From Cardiocondyla obscurior (lineage: Eukaryota; Arthropoda; Insecta; Hymenoptera; Formicidae), in contig NC_091880.1 in the NCBI RefSeq assembly GCF_019399895.1, forward strand, positions 434,001 through 498,000: a stretch of DNA of 64,000 bases, in the 5' to 3' direction. The notes beneath the pieces were generated by a model. That model worked only from the letters and a program-made list of their open reading frames with translations. It was not told the origin of the DNA and made no database searches. The translations under genes were made by a program, and so were the position numbers. Shown piece after piece: positions 1 to 13,681 of this stretch (within the stretch, counting starts at the first letter, position 1; every line of letters begins with the position of its first letter).

Positions 1-2367
1 ACGACGCGATAATAGATAACAATGAGAAAAGTATTTCGCTGAGCGGGGTCCTTCTTTCGCTTCCTTTCACGGGGGATAATTAAATTTTCTGCATATCCGC
101 CTCTCGAGCTCGTTTCTTCTCGCGGCCGTGGAATATAATATTTATAAATATCTTTTCGCCCGCGAGTCTGACGGCGCCGATCCTCCAGCATCCAATAAAT
201 TAACCGGCTGGCTTACGCTCGGGGAACGTCTAATTAGTCGGGCTGTCTCATCGGAGTCGCCGGTAAAAATGTTTACATCCGCCGTTTTGCAGCTTCGCAG
301 GATGTGCGTGACGGACGCACGCCGCTCGTGCGTGATCCAACGGGCTAAACGCACAATACGCAATTTCGCGGTGCAATTTCGATAAGCGCCGCGAGAGAGC
401 TAGAAGGCGAACTGTCGAGGTCGATCGGCGGGGCGACATTTAAATTGCTCGCGGCCGTCGAGCGTCGCGTGAAAAGTGTCGTGCCGGCCGGTCGGTTGTA
501 ATTAACCCGCGCTGCGCCCGCTGGACGGTACCAATTTTTTTATTTTTTTAATTTTTTTTATCGCGCTGTGATTATATCCGGTGTGCGCGACACTGGACCG
601 CTCGGAAACACAGCGACCTTGGCCCCGGCTTTCTTCTCTCGCCGGTTATATTTATCTGACGGGATGATCTCGCGCAAGGATCCTCCATCAATTTCCAACG
701 TCCGCTAATTTTCCGGATCGGATATCGTGTTGTCTTGTAAAGATAGATCGTAATGAATATTAATTGCGTCGCCGCGTTGATCCCTCACGGTTGCGATTCA
801 GGGAAATGACGTCTGACGATTTAACGAGACACCGCGGGAAACTGCGCGCTGCGATTAGCGATCCTCCCGAAATTGCGGTCGCCGCTGCGAGATCGTGTGT
901 AACGGTGAACGGGCTCGTTTTCGTGTCACGTGCGAGCGAAGTTGAAGATGGTGATGGATTAGGTACAGTGGCGGCCACGATTCACTTTGACGTTAATACC
1001 CCGGTGCGGGAAAATCGGCGCGCGAGAAATGCGAATCGATCAACGTAAATTACAGAGAGACAAATGGGCATTTCGCTCTTGCGGATGAAAACCCTTGCGG
1101 GATTCTCGTGGATTTAGAGATGGGAATAAGCTGAGAGGGGAATTAAGAAGAGATAAAAAGAGAAAAAGATTGAAACGTCTAACGGTCTGCGAGTTAATAT
1201 GCGTTTTCGAATTAAATTAACAATTATCTCGCGACGTGTCCGCTTCTAACAGCGAGACAAAGGTTTTTCCGAGCGCTTGTCGCGTCACGACGATTTATGG
1301 TAAAATACGTCGTGTCGGGCGTGACGTCATCGCCAAGCGGAAGAATCGGATCGTATCTCTCGCGTGATAAAGACACGTCCGGCCGGAGACGGGGTCGCCT
1401 TCAACCGGTTTGTCGCGAACCGCAGAAAAGTGGATTAGACAAATAGGATTCGCGAAGCCCCCGACGGTCGCGCGAATCGGAGACACGTGTTGCGGTCTCG
1501 TAGTGAATATCACCTCGATGAGGGACACTTATCGCGCGCGGCGCCGCTCTTTATCGCGGACGACGTACTTACGTACCACGTGTGCGTATCGATCCGTCAT
1601 TGTTACGAGAACGATGTAATTGACGGGTGCGGGAAACGATGATCGCCTCTCCCCAATAAACCGGAGGATTAAGGCACACGTGCTAACGAGCCACTTTTAT
1701 CCCGTGCACGTGCAACACTCTGGCGGATCCGCTCTCTCCATTGTTGCGCGGCGCTGCGACGAGCATGGTACGCGTACGGGAGTCTAATAATAAGCCTCGG
1801 TCGAGATCAACGGGGCTGCTGGGTAGAGAAGGGCGGAGGGCGTGCGGGATTTAATTATATGCCGAGATGAATAATTACAAGAGGAGGATCTACCTGATGA
1901 GACAGTCTTATTTATACTCGAGATAAAAATCTCACGGGTAAACGTTCACTTCGTCGCTTGCCTTGTCTATGGTAAGTTTTGGCAGCTGAGCTCTTTAAAG
2001 AGCTGGCCCGTTACGAGTACGCGTTCGAAAATAATCCGGCATTGTTAATCGCGCGTTTCCTCGGTACAAAAGGCCGAGAGCAACGGCGGCGGTGCGTTCT
2101 CGTGTGCATTGCCCGCGCGGGCGTTCTTGAACGACGTTCTTCCTGAACACTTTATTGCAGATGGAAGATATACGGCACGGCCTCTACTCGCGGCCAAGTG
2201 AGGTTTCGGACGTTCTTCGTTGACTTCCATTTAAATTCGTCATACCGTTTAAACGCGGCGCACTCGTCCCCGCGCGCAAACATGATTATCTTACTTAATG
2301 AGGAAGCGGTAACCAAGATTCCTTCTTCAGCGAGACTTCAAGGAGCGTTGGTGCAAAAATGTACGAC

Positions 2368-2383
2368 AAAAAAAAAAAAAAAA
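2368..2383. repeat. 16-base A homopolymer
   Basis: An uninterrupted A run in the upstream non-coding region; a simple repeat. Confidence 0.85.
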
Positions 2384-5300
2384 TCTACGGATAAACCATT
2401 CTATAAAGTTTGTTGTTGCAAAGTAAATGGCATTTGTACACGCGCTTCGGAAATTTGTCCAGCCCGATTAACGAGAGTGGGCAGTTGGGAAGTTAGAGGG
2501 GTTTCCTTGGATCTCGTGAAGCTACGCGGTAATAAAAACAAACGGATAGAAGAAAAAGAGAGTACCGCAATGACAAGCGATAATGTTCTAGTAGCGGTTT
2601 AATTAGAAATGCACCTCGCGAATGTTGAGAAGCGCGAAAGCGTTTCAGCACGCACCCGCCCGCTCGCCCGATGCACACGCTCACGCGTTATGATCATGCC
2701 CGCTCGTATTCGGTTCGGACCTGCACGCATCTCGATCAGTGGTCGGCCGACCATCCTGCCCGAAAGACGTCTCGGAAGACCCTCGGCGGTACGCCCAGCG
2801 AAAATCGATCGGCCCCGCTCTTCCCTCAACGTCCGCATGCTGAGGAACCAGTCGACCACTCTCGTTACTCATCTCGCGTTCGGTTCAGTGTCTCGAATAG
2901 TGCAGAGAAAAAAAAAAAATTCCGTGCTTAGCTAACGTGAACTTTAGTTTCTGAGCTTTAGCTCTCGGTGAAGAAAGGAATCTTGTGATCTAGCCTACTG
3001 TTCGTACGAATCACCGTCGAGTATCTAAATCAATCTGTGCCTTAATCGAAGTGTATAAAATCGGTTTACGTAGCAAATATGTTAAAATGTTCATACTTCT
3101 TTGATTTATGAATTTATAAGTGATTTGGAAAAAGAATGCAAAATTGTTCCGAATAAAAATGTAACGTTGGCGTATTTTAATCGAGTCCAAGTTTTCAAAC
3201 GTGCGTAAGAAAAACCTGAGAAAACGCTGATTTAATTGATCGCTCGTTTAATCTTCTCGTTTTTGGAACAAAGCCCGCCGCGTTGCAGCTAAGATATCCG
3301 TCCTTCGGGCACGAAAATCATTATTAATTGAATCTCTCCGTGTACACGAAAGGTCAAAGGAGCACAGGCGAACATCCGTTCCTCCTCATTTGTTAAGGAG
3401 CAGAAAATCTTCAGGGCAGAGGCGAAGCGCCGTTGAAATGCGGATGAACGTCGGCGCATTTTCGTTTCACTTCAAGAAGGTGAGAACGGCCAAAAGGCGT
3501 ATTTCGGGTAACCGGCCTCGGTGTCGTCTAATTTCCCGATCTAAATCGCCCTCTCCCTGCGATTCCGAAGGATCCCGCCTAGATTCGCGCATTGCCCGTT
3601 CGTTTCGTCCTGGCTCCGGGCCAGCATCGCCGCTTCTGCGATATCGCGGCGTATCATCCTCCTCGCTCTTTTACGCTCCCGCGTGACAAAAGCACGGCGG
3701 CAAAAAAGATTCGGCGGTAGTTTCTAATTTGAAACTGGTTACCTCACGGGAAGCGGCATTTTTTTCTCTATTTTCGCCGCGCCGCGTATGAAAATAGGCG
3801 CTCGTATTTTACGGCCGAAGACGACGGGGAATTGTATTTCTCGCGCGAAACGACGTGGGACGAAGAATTATAGTTCGCCGCTCATCTCCGCGTACTTCCC
3901 TTCTCGGAAATATGTCACCTTTTTTATTAAAACTATTGTATATCCGTCGGGTTTATCAATGCTCCATAAATCTATATAAACTCGCGTTTGTTATTTTTAA
4001 TTTGAACGTAACTCGCATCGTCACGCTCGTATTCTATCGTGGGAATAAAAAAAAAAAAAAAGAAAAAAAAAGAAAAAAGAGGAAATGGTTGAAAACACGT
4101 TATCTAGAAACTCATCGCCCGCGAGAGCAACCCCTGACATTCTCGCCCGCGTGCACACATTTAATGGCTTAGCCGAGATGTAGGAAGAGAGAGAATTAAA
4201 ACACGGCAGCGTGCGCGAGATCAAAAAATAGTAACTCGCCGGGGAAGATAATGGATCCCCATCATTTCGCGATACACGCCCGCCTCATTTCCTCCGTGTA
4301 TCGTCGACGTTCGCAGATTACCTGATGCCGCGATATTGGATTACGGCGGGGACCGGCGAGGCTACACAATACCCCGTCGCGTCTGCCTTTAATTTAATAT
4401 ACGCGCCGGGGGAGTCTTCGGCGGAATCCAGGCGCATCAGTACCGAGTCGACCTTCCTCCGATGGCGAGACGGGTCCGGTCCCTCCTCGTGCGTTCGTTC
4501 TCCACGACAGAGGGGGCATTGCGAAGGGACCACACACGCATCCCTCGAACCGCGTGTCGCGCGCTGAGAGAGGCCGAGGGAGTCAGTTGGTCCTCTAATT
4601 AAAACCCGCTCAGAGCAGCTCCCATGCCCGAGGTTCTGCTCTCGTTCATTGAATGCTGCAAACGCTGCCTGCCATCGCCGTTCGTAAGTCAAACCTGACC
4701 CATTGGCATCTCCCCCGGTTCAAGCACTTTCCTCCCCGCCCGCCCTGCTTTTCGTTTTTACGCTCAAGATCCTGGAGATAGTTTCGGGAAAGCTCCCACC
4801 GCGTGTGCGGATGCCCCGAGACGGACACGGGCGCCTCCGAGTATCCTTCGACTTTGATTCCTCTCGACCGCGTACCGCTTCGCGCTGACAACGAGCGGGG
4901 ACTTGGCTCGTTTATTACACCCGGCACTTTTCTAATTCGCGGCGGCATCGATTCCGCACTGATACGGTGTAACGGAATATATCATATCGGTCTCTCGATT
5001 TATGCCCCGCGCGTCGTGTTTTACCGGCGGTGGATTTTTCTTCGCTTAAGAAGGTTCCCCGAGGAGATTAATCGTCCGCGCGAGATATTGCCTCGCCGGC
5101 GCGAAGAAATTGCTCCGGCCGAATGAAATTCGCGTCGGTGTATTCTTTCCGTAGTCTGGCTTTTTGATATCGTAAATCAACGTTCGCTCTCTAACGCGTG
5201 ACAGGCACAGAGATCGGGCAACGGGTATCGGGAAGGAGAGCATTCTTGTCCGGTGGATATGTCAACGTGCTCCGTGATGCCGGTCTCCCTGCAAGACATT

Positions 5301-6500
5301 TTGGTAAATATCTGTAACCTTTTTCAATATTGCTTGGCCGCTTGAAAGCCTCGCCGATTGTTCGCGATAGAATTCTTCACTAACACAGCTGCTTGTAGCA
5401 AGCGATTTTTATGTATTTTTAAATCAAATAACTGAATGCAGCTCTCGTTAAATCAGCGTCACGGTGTTTTTCGGTTTTATTCAATATACTGCAAATTATT
5501 CTGTACACCGTTTTGTTTCAAATTACAATTTTTCCAGAATATTTCTATCGCATTAATTAAACAGATATATTGCAGGGTTTTTTTTTTTTTTTTACGTTAT
5601 ATACGTACTTAGCAAATAACATTTTTTAAGAGCAGAGGATAAAAAATATTTTTAACAATAATTCTAATAAAATAATTTTTCTTTGGCGTTCTAATAAACT
5701 TCTCCTGGCTTAAAAAAGAAAGAAAGAGAGAATTCGCTTCCTCTTTCTTTCGAAGTAATCGTCTCGAACCGCAATATGCGCGTTTAATAAAGCATATAAT
5801 GTATCCAGAAATACGTGTGTGCAACGTTCACATTGTCCAGTGTCCGAGGTTCCAGGTAATTGATGTTAACGTTTAATGAAATTCCACGAACGAAAGAAAA
5901 GCACAAGAGAGGCCCCGTATTGAACTTACGAACGCGCGCTCGTTGCCTACCGGCCTTACGCCCAACCGGTTACACTGGTTTCGCGAGAAAAGGAGCTAAA
6001 AGGTACGCGCAAGATAGGCCGCACCCGCTGTCGGGTGGGAGATATGCACAAAAAGAGAACGCACTCGATAGCAGCTGCTCTTAAATTCACGAACACGCGT
6101 TACATCACGTTTAACTGGCCGTGCAATATCGCAAAAATGTAGTTAATCAGACCTTTTTGCTTAGATCGCGTGAAAGCCGCCTGGCATTGTTTTATATACG
6201 CCGGCAACCCTTCCGGACATTTTTCTCCGATTGAATAATAATCCCGATATTTAACTAACATCGCTTCTGCCGCCGCGCTTTTAATCCGATCAACCCACTC
6301 TCGTAATCGACGGCGTTGCGTTTCGTTAATTGCGCGGTGGTGGTGGGTTCGATTTAAAGGATCTAGATCCGAGCGTTGACACATAAGAAATGTATATACG
6401 TTTGTTCGCCACAAAAACGCGAATTTACATTTCGTCCGATTCAACATTTTTCAGTGCTTGTCGTTTACAATTTTAATATGGGAAACGCATGCATACGCAG

Positions 6501-6529
6501 AAAAAAAAAAATATATATATATATATATA
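6501..6529. repeat. A run followed by AT microsatellite
   Basis: Eleven A residues run directly into about nine AT units. Confidence 0.88.
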
Positions 6530-9500
6530 AACGGCAGAGAGACGGGTGCGAAATATTTTTGCGACACACCCGTGCATCTTCACTCTTTTTTTCCCCGATA
6601 TTTCACTCTTGACATTTCCCACTTAAAAAAAATCGCACGTAACTGTTTTTCGGAAAATAAGGGTGCTCTGGCATTTCCACTCGGCGACGCGTTATTTACA
6701 ATACATTGATCTCGACAAAAGCTCGAAAAGCTTTTCGAAACGCGCGAGTTAAAAAACGTTTTTACAGCGCACTCTTCGACCTTTACCTTTGTTCTGGACC
6801 GCGTCGAAAACATATTGACTCCCTCGTATGTCGCGTCGTGCACGTGTCCGCGAAGCCGTACAAGTTTCGCGGTTGAAATTATTAGATCTGTGTCAGTCGG
6901 GTGTGAATGCAAAGAGGTCTCCTCGCGGTTAATTTCATTACGCTGCTAGAATCCACGCGAATCCTTGGCGTTTTACAATATTTGAAGAGATTCATACAGA
7001 ATGTAAAATTGAAAAAAAAAAAAATTAAACCAAGTGATATGTTCCGAATAAATTTATTAAACTTGTCTCCCAGTCTTTAAACACCGACAGGTACCTTTGC
7101 GCCTCGTATATTTTATTTCCCCTTAGTTTCTACGTTTATAAAAAAAGTGTCGAGCAGCGAGTTAATAACAAATGCCGCGAGCCTCGATATTTTATTAAAG
7201 TTAAACCATCCTTGTCGTCTCGAGGCCAGCAAGCGCCCACGAATTCGCCCTAAACGCGACGAGGTCGCGCGGGGTCGGTAAACGTTTCTCGGTCATTTAC
7301 GGCGTCGATCTCGGCGCGGCCGGCAGCCCCGATTTCGGCACGAGACGCAAAACGCTCGCGAATACTCGTCGAGGGTATTTTCGTTTCTGGCACGTCGCTG
7401 AGGCCTACATCGGCGACGTCATGGGCCTCGGCTGGCTCGTAGCATTTGCAGGTGTTACGTAACGTCATCGCCCTTAGTCGCGCGCGATCGCGCTTGCCGG
7501 GCGATTTCGGCGAGCGAGTCGTTCCTCGAAACGAAAATCCCGCGATTAAACGATTTACGGTGATCGGGGTCCGGCTACCGATATTTCTCGCGTCGACGTT
7601 GGCTCGGTGCAATCCCGGTATTTTAGTGCTCGCGATTTTTCCACTCGCCACAGAATTATATATTTGCCTCCTTTCTTTACGCGATTCCATCGCATGTTTA
7701 CGAAGTTGTTTCGGGAACTGCGGGGCTGGTCAATGGCGCACACGTGGTTCTCGAATGCATCGAGTGAATTTTTAATACTGTTGCTGTGCTATGTTCTCGA
7801 GCTGGCCCACAGCGTGCTAGAGAAACTGGTAATGTCCGTCGCGAGAAAAGAAAAAAAAAAGAAAAGGGATACTTTATCACGCTACGAGTTACACGTTATT
7901 TTTCGATGGACGAAAGGAAACTGGTATCGCGACATTCTCGTGATCCAGAATCGTCTAAGATTAAACAATCAACGTTATTAACCTTTGGATATTAATTTTC
8001 TCATCAACAATTATTTATTACTAGAGCGAACCTTGCGAACGCTTGGCGCGCGTTATTTTTCAAAAGATTCAAATTTATACAAATTAAAACGAATCTCGAA
8101 TCTTCGACCTGACAGCTGAATTTAGCTCTCGCTTTGGCGTGCAGCAAGCCAAGCGAGAGAAACAAAGAAACAGCGACGGTTTTACGCGGTAACAATAAAA
8201 TAGATTGTCAAACGGTATTATAAAACTTAAGTAAAAAGAAAAAAAGTTTTAAAAATTAATCAAGTACCGCGGTTCGGTATTCTCGCTTCGTCACCGTCGC
8301 GGACTATCAATGACGGGAAATTCGGGTACGGCCAAGTGTTGGTATCCCAATTTGTCGGAGGCCCGCTTCGGCCGGTCCACGAAAGGAGACGTATACACTC
8401 TCGACTTACCGCAAATAAACAGTAGACCCGCCGTGCCGCGCCGAAGAGTAGAACCGCGAGCTGATTGCGTAAGCGGGCGGTGAGCACGCACCCGGATCGC
8501 GTGCGTGCACGATATTCGCGCCGGGTTCCTATTCCGCGTCGCGGCCTCTAAGTGCGACCGATTGCGTAAGGCGTCGCGTGCGGCGCGCGTAAGAGCAGCA
8601 GTTCGCCGGGCTGTACCGGGATCGATCAGCTGATCGGGCCGGCGAGAGTGAGCGGCACCCGTGACTTCGACGCCGATTCGTGCAGGGCGCGTAATTAATC
8701 CGTAAATCGATGCGGCCATTGACAAAGCGGCCCGAAATTGTACGCTACGGTTCACACGGCGGCGAACAGCGCGGCGTTAATTGACCCTGCGTGAATAAAT
8801 ATATACGTTCCCGAGAGCTCGATCGATCGCGCGCTGCCACTTCTGGCAGAAAGTAGGTCGATCTTTTCGCATACGCGGCTGTAAATCGCCGGCGAAATAT
8901 TACCGGTCTCTCTCGGCCCCTTTCGACGGCGCATCGGGGAGGAATATTGGTTTACGCGACGGCGAGATACATAAATCGACGGGATAATTCGCGGCGAGGC
9001 ACCGCTTACGCAATCGAAATGCATCGAATGAACCTCGGTGGTGGTTTCGCGTCTCATCGCGCGCCTCTCTTTATGGCGTAAAGCTCGATGGTCCATGCGA
9101 TATGAAAATCTCACGCAATATCTCGCGCGTCACGAAACATGCGCGTTTCCACGATGCAGCTCGCGAGTATTTTACGCCGCATTAGAAAGCGGAGGTTTGA
9201 AGCCAGGAGGCAACACGCGCGTACATTTTCCACGCGTGTGCACGCGCCACATCGTCGGTCCCTCGCGCCAGTCGCGGCGCACAAACGCGCGTCGGGTCAA
9301 TTATATCGTTACGCGACCGCAGTTTGCGTAACGCATTTCTTTTTTTTCCCCCCGCGAGTCAAAAATGCTATCGTTCGACGTTTCCTCTCTGGCGGAGAAA
9401 CGTGCGACGAAGTCTCGTTAATTGAGTCGTATCAATTTAACTCATTTCTAAAAAGAAGAAAAAAAAACAGTGATAAATCGGTGGTTTTATTGAGGTCGGT

Positions 9501-10106
9501 CTACCTCGTTAGAAGACTTAATCTCGAATCACCGACGTAATTAGCGCTCGTGCGCGTGATGAATCGCGCCTCTCTCCCCCGAGATAAGAAAGCGAGAGAT
9601 TGATCTGCGCGTTTTTCCCGAAGTACGAAGTACGACCGGCAATTATTCGATCATTGGAATTTACGACTCGTGGAACCGAGAAAAAAGAGGGATAACCGAC
9701 GAGACGTTGCAGCGTTACACTGATAACGTCGGCCGTCCCGAGAATAAGTTTATCGAGAAAGCAGCTCGTTTTTTTTACATTTTTAACGATTTAGTGAAAT
9801 TCGTTTTGTTACTCGCGCGTGCCATCAGGGTATTTAACGACACGCGTCGTCGACGCATTTGTGAAATATCGTTGGGACGCCGATCCGCCACGACACCCGC
9901 TTGTGCCCACGTCGGGATTTCGCTCGTCGGAGCCGCACGATGAAGTTTCTGGTGAGATACTACGATTTCCTGAGCGTCACGTTTTCCACGGTGAGACTTT
10001 GGAACAGCACCCAACGTTTTTTTTATCGTCCAGAACTCGCGCTCAGAACGGGAGCGAGGCTTCGGCCGCGTATCGCGAGGCTGCAAAAGATTTAACTTGC
10101 GCTTAA

Positions 10107-10123
10107 TTTTTTTTTTTTTTTTT
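10107..10123. repeat. 17-base T homopolymer
   Basis: An uninterrupted T run in the upstream non-coding region. Confidence 0.85.
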
Positions 10124-12690
10124 ATTTCTCAACGTTTCGGAATGCAACTTTTTTTTTTCCCCCTCGACTCCTTATCACGAACGCACACCGGAAGAAAGAG
10201 GAGACTGAGTGATCAGCCTTGAGTATGAATTGCGGAGATCGACGGGCCGCGAGCGCGTCATTGATAATTGTGCGCGCGAGAGCGCCTTATCGCGCGGCCG
10301 ATAATGGACCTCTCGCGAAATCCGACAACCTTTCAGATATGTACATTAAAAAGCAGATATGGCATTCGCCGCAACGACGGCGGCTAGCGTACGTGATTTC
10401 ATCCTCTCCCTCGGCCACCGAGGGCGAGGTAGGTAGTGGTGGGTGCCGTTCTCCCTCGGTTCTCCACGATACATCTACGCGCGCGCTTCGTGTGAGATTC
10501 GACGCACCCCACGACACGGTTACGTACCCCAGCCGCCGTCGCCGCGGTTAACACCATATCTGCCATTCGGTGTACATGAAAGAATGGCATTGTGCGCGCA
10601 TGCCGCGGTCCGCGGTAGCCGCGGAGCGATACATCTGCCGCGGCAGTCGCGCGTTATCGCGCCATTTATCATTCGCTCTCGCTCGCCTCTCGCGCTGCTC
10701 TTATTCGTTGCCACGATAATTGGATTTCTCTGAAACGTATCGCGCGAAACGTAGAAAAATTCGGCGAGTTCTTTCGCGGCGCTATCGGGATCGCAGAGGT
10801 TCCCTCCGTGCGGTCACGTCGTTTTCTCTCTCGCGTAGAGGAAAACGTGACCCGTTATTCCGCGAGGGATTTATGTATATGAGATAGAAGATCGCATTGA
10901 CATTTAAAAGCTCTTCGACGGCTCGAAGCGAACGAGATCGCGCTCGCTCTTATTAATTTCCGTAACAATATCCGTGGAAGCGTCGGGACAGGCGTCGAGA
11001 TCGACGGACGCTCGCTCCGCGAATCCGCGGTTGGCGTAACGAATATCGATAAGAAGCGTACGTCATTAGCAATAAGTGAATTATCATCAGGTGCCCGATT
11101 GTCGCGACGTACTGCGCGAAGAATTGTAAAACATCGTCGCGTCGCGTTGTCGACGGCGTTAAAAATTTCCTCGACGTCGCGTACGGTTCGCTCATTTCGC
11201 TGAGTAAGGATTCGCGAGTTCATTAGTTCGCAATTATATCAGTGTCAGTGGTGCACTCGGTGCCTGACTTTCGCTGACGTCTTCACCGGCAAACTTTTTT
11301 TTTCCGTGCGACACGATTGCGTCACGCGACGCCGACGTTGCGAATCGCTAAAATTATGAGACGATTCATCAGGTGGGTAGTAGGTCGAGCAAACTTCCCT
11401 GTCGGTTTCGCAAAGTGGGATCTCGCCGTAAACGACGCGCAATTTTATCGGCGAATTCCGCGGACGGCGACCTTTTTCGTGGCGAGGCGTACCTCGCGAG
11501 AGTCTCGCGTGGCATCGTTTCTGATATATTATAATGTTTTCATTGCGAGCATTCTTATTGCCGACGATATATTGATTACTTTTTAGGCTTGTTCAAACGG
11601 GAGTTTTGTAATCGACAACGATTTGGGAGCTCGAAAGTAACGACTGTTCTCGGAGTCGCGAAAGAACGCTTTGTTTATTTCGGGGGGAGACGCCTCGAGC
11701 TCGCCGAGGGCATAAAAAACGTAAACAGATCAACTCGGCGTCGAGCTCGGCGCTTCCGAGAACTCGGTGCGAGAAAGCCAACGGTCAGTCGACGCTCGGC
11801 GCCATCGTCTGTCTCACTTTTTTACGCGGCCGTCTCTCTTCCTCCAAGGGCCGAAATCTCTAGCGGCCATCTTAGTCTAGTTGCGGAGGTTCGGGCGCGA
11901 GGACGTGTCGCTAATTACTCCGCGATCGTGCATATTTTCGACCGCGGATAGGATAGTCTCGTATGCGAATATGTGTCGACGTCGTCGGCCCGGGAGCGAA
12001 CGATCGTTTTCTGCACTCCCGTCGTCCTACTCGTCGCTCTGCGCTTCGTTTCATGCCACGAAAAAGTGCCTCGGACAAGAAAGGTTATGTGCGCGGGTGG
12101 CGTGGACTGAGCGGGAATTGCGTCGGGCATTTCCGACTGGCGCTTCCATTAAATGTTTCTTGGGCAAGTTCCGGTGACTGCCATCATTAGAGCGTGACGT
12201 CGATCTGCAACCTCGCGCGCGTCTTCTTCGTCGCGGCCGTGGTTCTCAACCCGTTCCGAGCACGTCTTATCGAGGAACTCTAGGAAGACAGATGTGCGCG
12301 GGGGAAAAAATTTTACATCGCGGTCAATCTCATTCATCGCTCGACGCTAGTTCCCGGCATCGGTTCGTTCCGCCGACGGGAATTAATCGAAGAATCGCAA
12401 GTAACCTCGCTTTACGTCGCAGCCAGTTTTTCGTACCGGGATCGAGGAAGACTCTGGTGAAGGAAAGTCAGCAATATTACGAATATCGAGAGTGCGGATT
12501 AATGCAACGTACGATCGTTCGTCGCGCTTCTTTATTTCAATCGTAAAAAAATCGCCGCGATAATCCCACCGCCGTTCTCTCGGTCGTTCGTCTTCTCGAG
12601 TGATAGTGACGGTGATTACAAAAAAAGAAAAGCGAATGTCGAATGGTTTCGAGTGCTACGATACGTCGTGATGATCCAGAATACTACCGC

Positions 12691-12704
12691 GGAAGGAAGG
12701 AAGG
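12691..12704. repeat. GGAA tetranucleotide repeat
   Basis: Three GGAA units plus GG. GGAA is also the ETS-factor core, but nothing else supports regulation here. Confidence 0.7.
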
Positions 12705-13636
12705 ATGTTGAACGCCATCGGCCGTCAATCATTCAATTGTAATTATCCCGACGAAATTAATATAATTAACCAATGTCCGAAAGCAATAACGCGCGCAAGG
12801 TGCGCGTTCTGCGATCTCTAGTCTATTAAATTGCACATCGAAATATGTTCTTTCTATTTTTAATTTTTTTTTTTTCCTGCGCAACTCGTTTCGAGGCGAG
12901 ATACAACGCACGTTGGAAATTATAGTTAAGCAGGGTTAATTACTCAAAGCAGGGCGTACGGTGAAAGTGCGCGTGTTGAAGTCGTAATAAAAATGCGCCA
13001 GCGTTTGTAAGTTTTGCGCTCCGTCTGTTCAATTTAGTTGTTCGGAATAGAAGCGATCGAAGAAGGATAGCGAGAGAATCGAGAGCATATCCGTTGTAGA
13101 TACGTTACACTCGTAATCGCGGAGAACTCGTTTCGCTCTTATTGTCCGCTCGAAGCGGATAGATACTTTGATTCTGATCGCTCGCGCGATGATTCCTTTC
13201 GTATCGCGATCGCTCTACGCCGCGAGGTTTAGCGAAGCGAGATGGTTAATTCCCCATAACAGGATGACAAAGAGCGATGAGCGGCCACAAAAGCCCAATG
13301 GACTTTATCAGCGCGTTGCAGAATGCATCGACATGTCGACGCAATTTGTCAGTCGTTGCACTTGCGTCTTTATTGGCGCGTTCCTTCGTTAAAGTCGCTT
13401 GTCCGGCGCGAGAAACGATCTCGAAAAACAACGTGCGCTCACCCGATCGGGCGAACGTTAAAATTAAATCAACTCGACTAGAAACTTGATGCAAAAATAA
13501 AAATTTATTATTTTATATTATTTTGTTATTACAATTTTAATTCATGTAAAAAAAAGAACCATTTAATAGAACAAAAAACGTATACATTTGTTGAAATATT
13601 TAATGTTCTAATTCCCTTTTTTTTTCTGATTTGCAG

Positions 13637-13681
13637 GTGAGTAGGCGATCCAAAGAACACTCGACAGAAGAGAAGGAAAGG
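13637..13681 (+). other. Possible small upstream exon
   Basis: A strong acceptor (a run of nine or more T, then CTGATTTGCAG) ends at 13636 and a GTGAGT donor begins at 13682, leaving a 45-base segment. It could be a 5' non-coding exon of the DYRK transcript or of another gene, or chance. It has no recognisable coding content. Confidence 0.2.

Noticed and set aside
6330..6365. GGTTCGATT resembling a tRNA B box
   Set aside because: No A box at the right distance and no cloverleaf could be drawn.
6100..6447. 115-codon - strand frame with mixed residue content (RLREWVDRIK, ILHGQLNVM)
   Set aside because: It has no recognisable family and no clear splice or promoter context. Its IKQCQ-AFTR segment resembles one in a frame at 30586-30954, but the DNA does not match, so I read it as coincidence.
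6723..6738. 16-base perfect palindrome TCGAAAAGCTTTTCGA (another, AGCTCTTTAAAGAGCT, at 1989-2004)
   Set aside because: Isolated palindromes of this size are expected a few times at most, but neither has any context that suggests a function.
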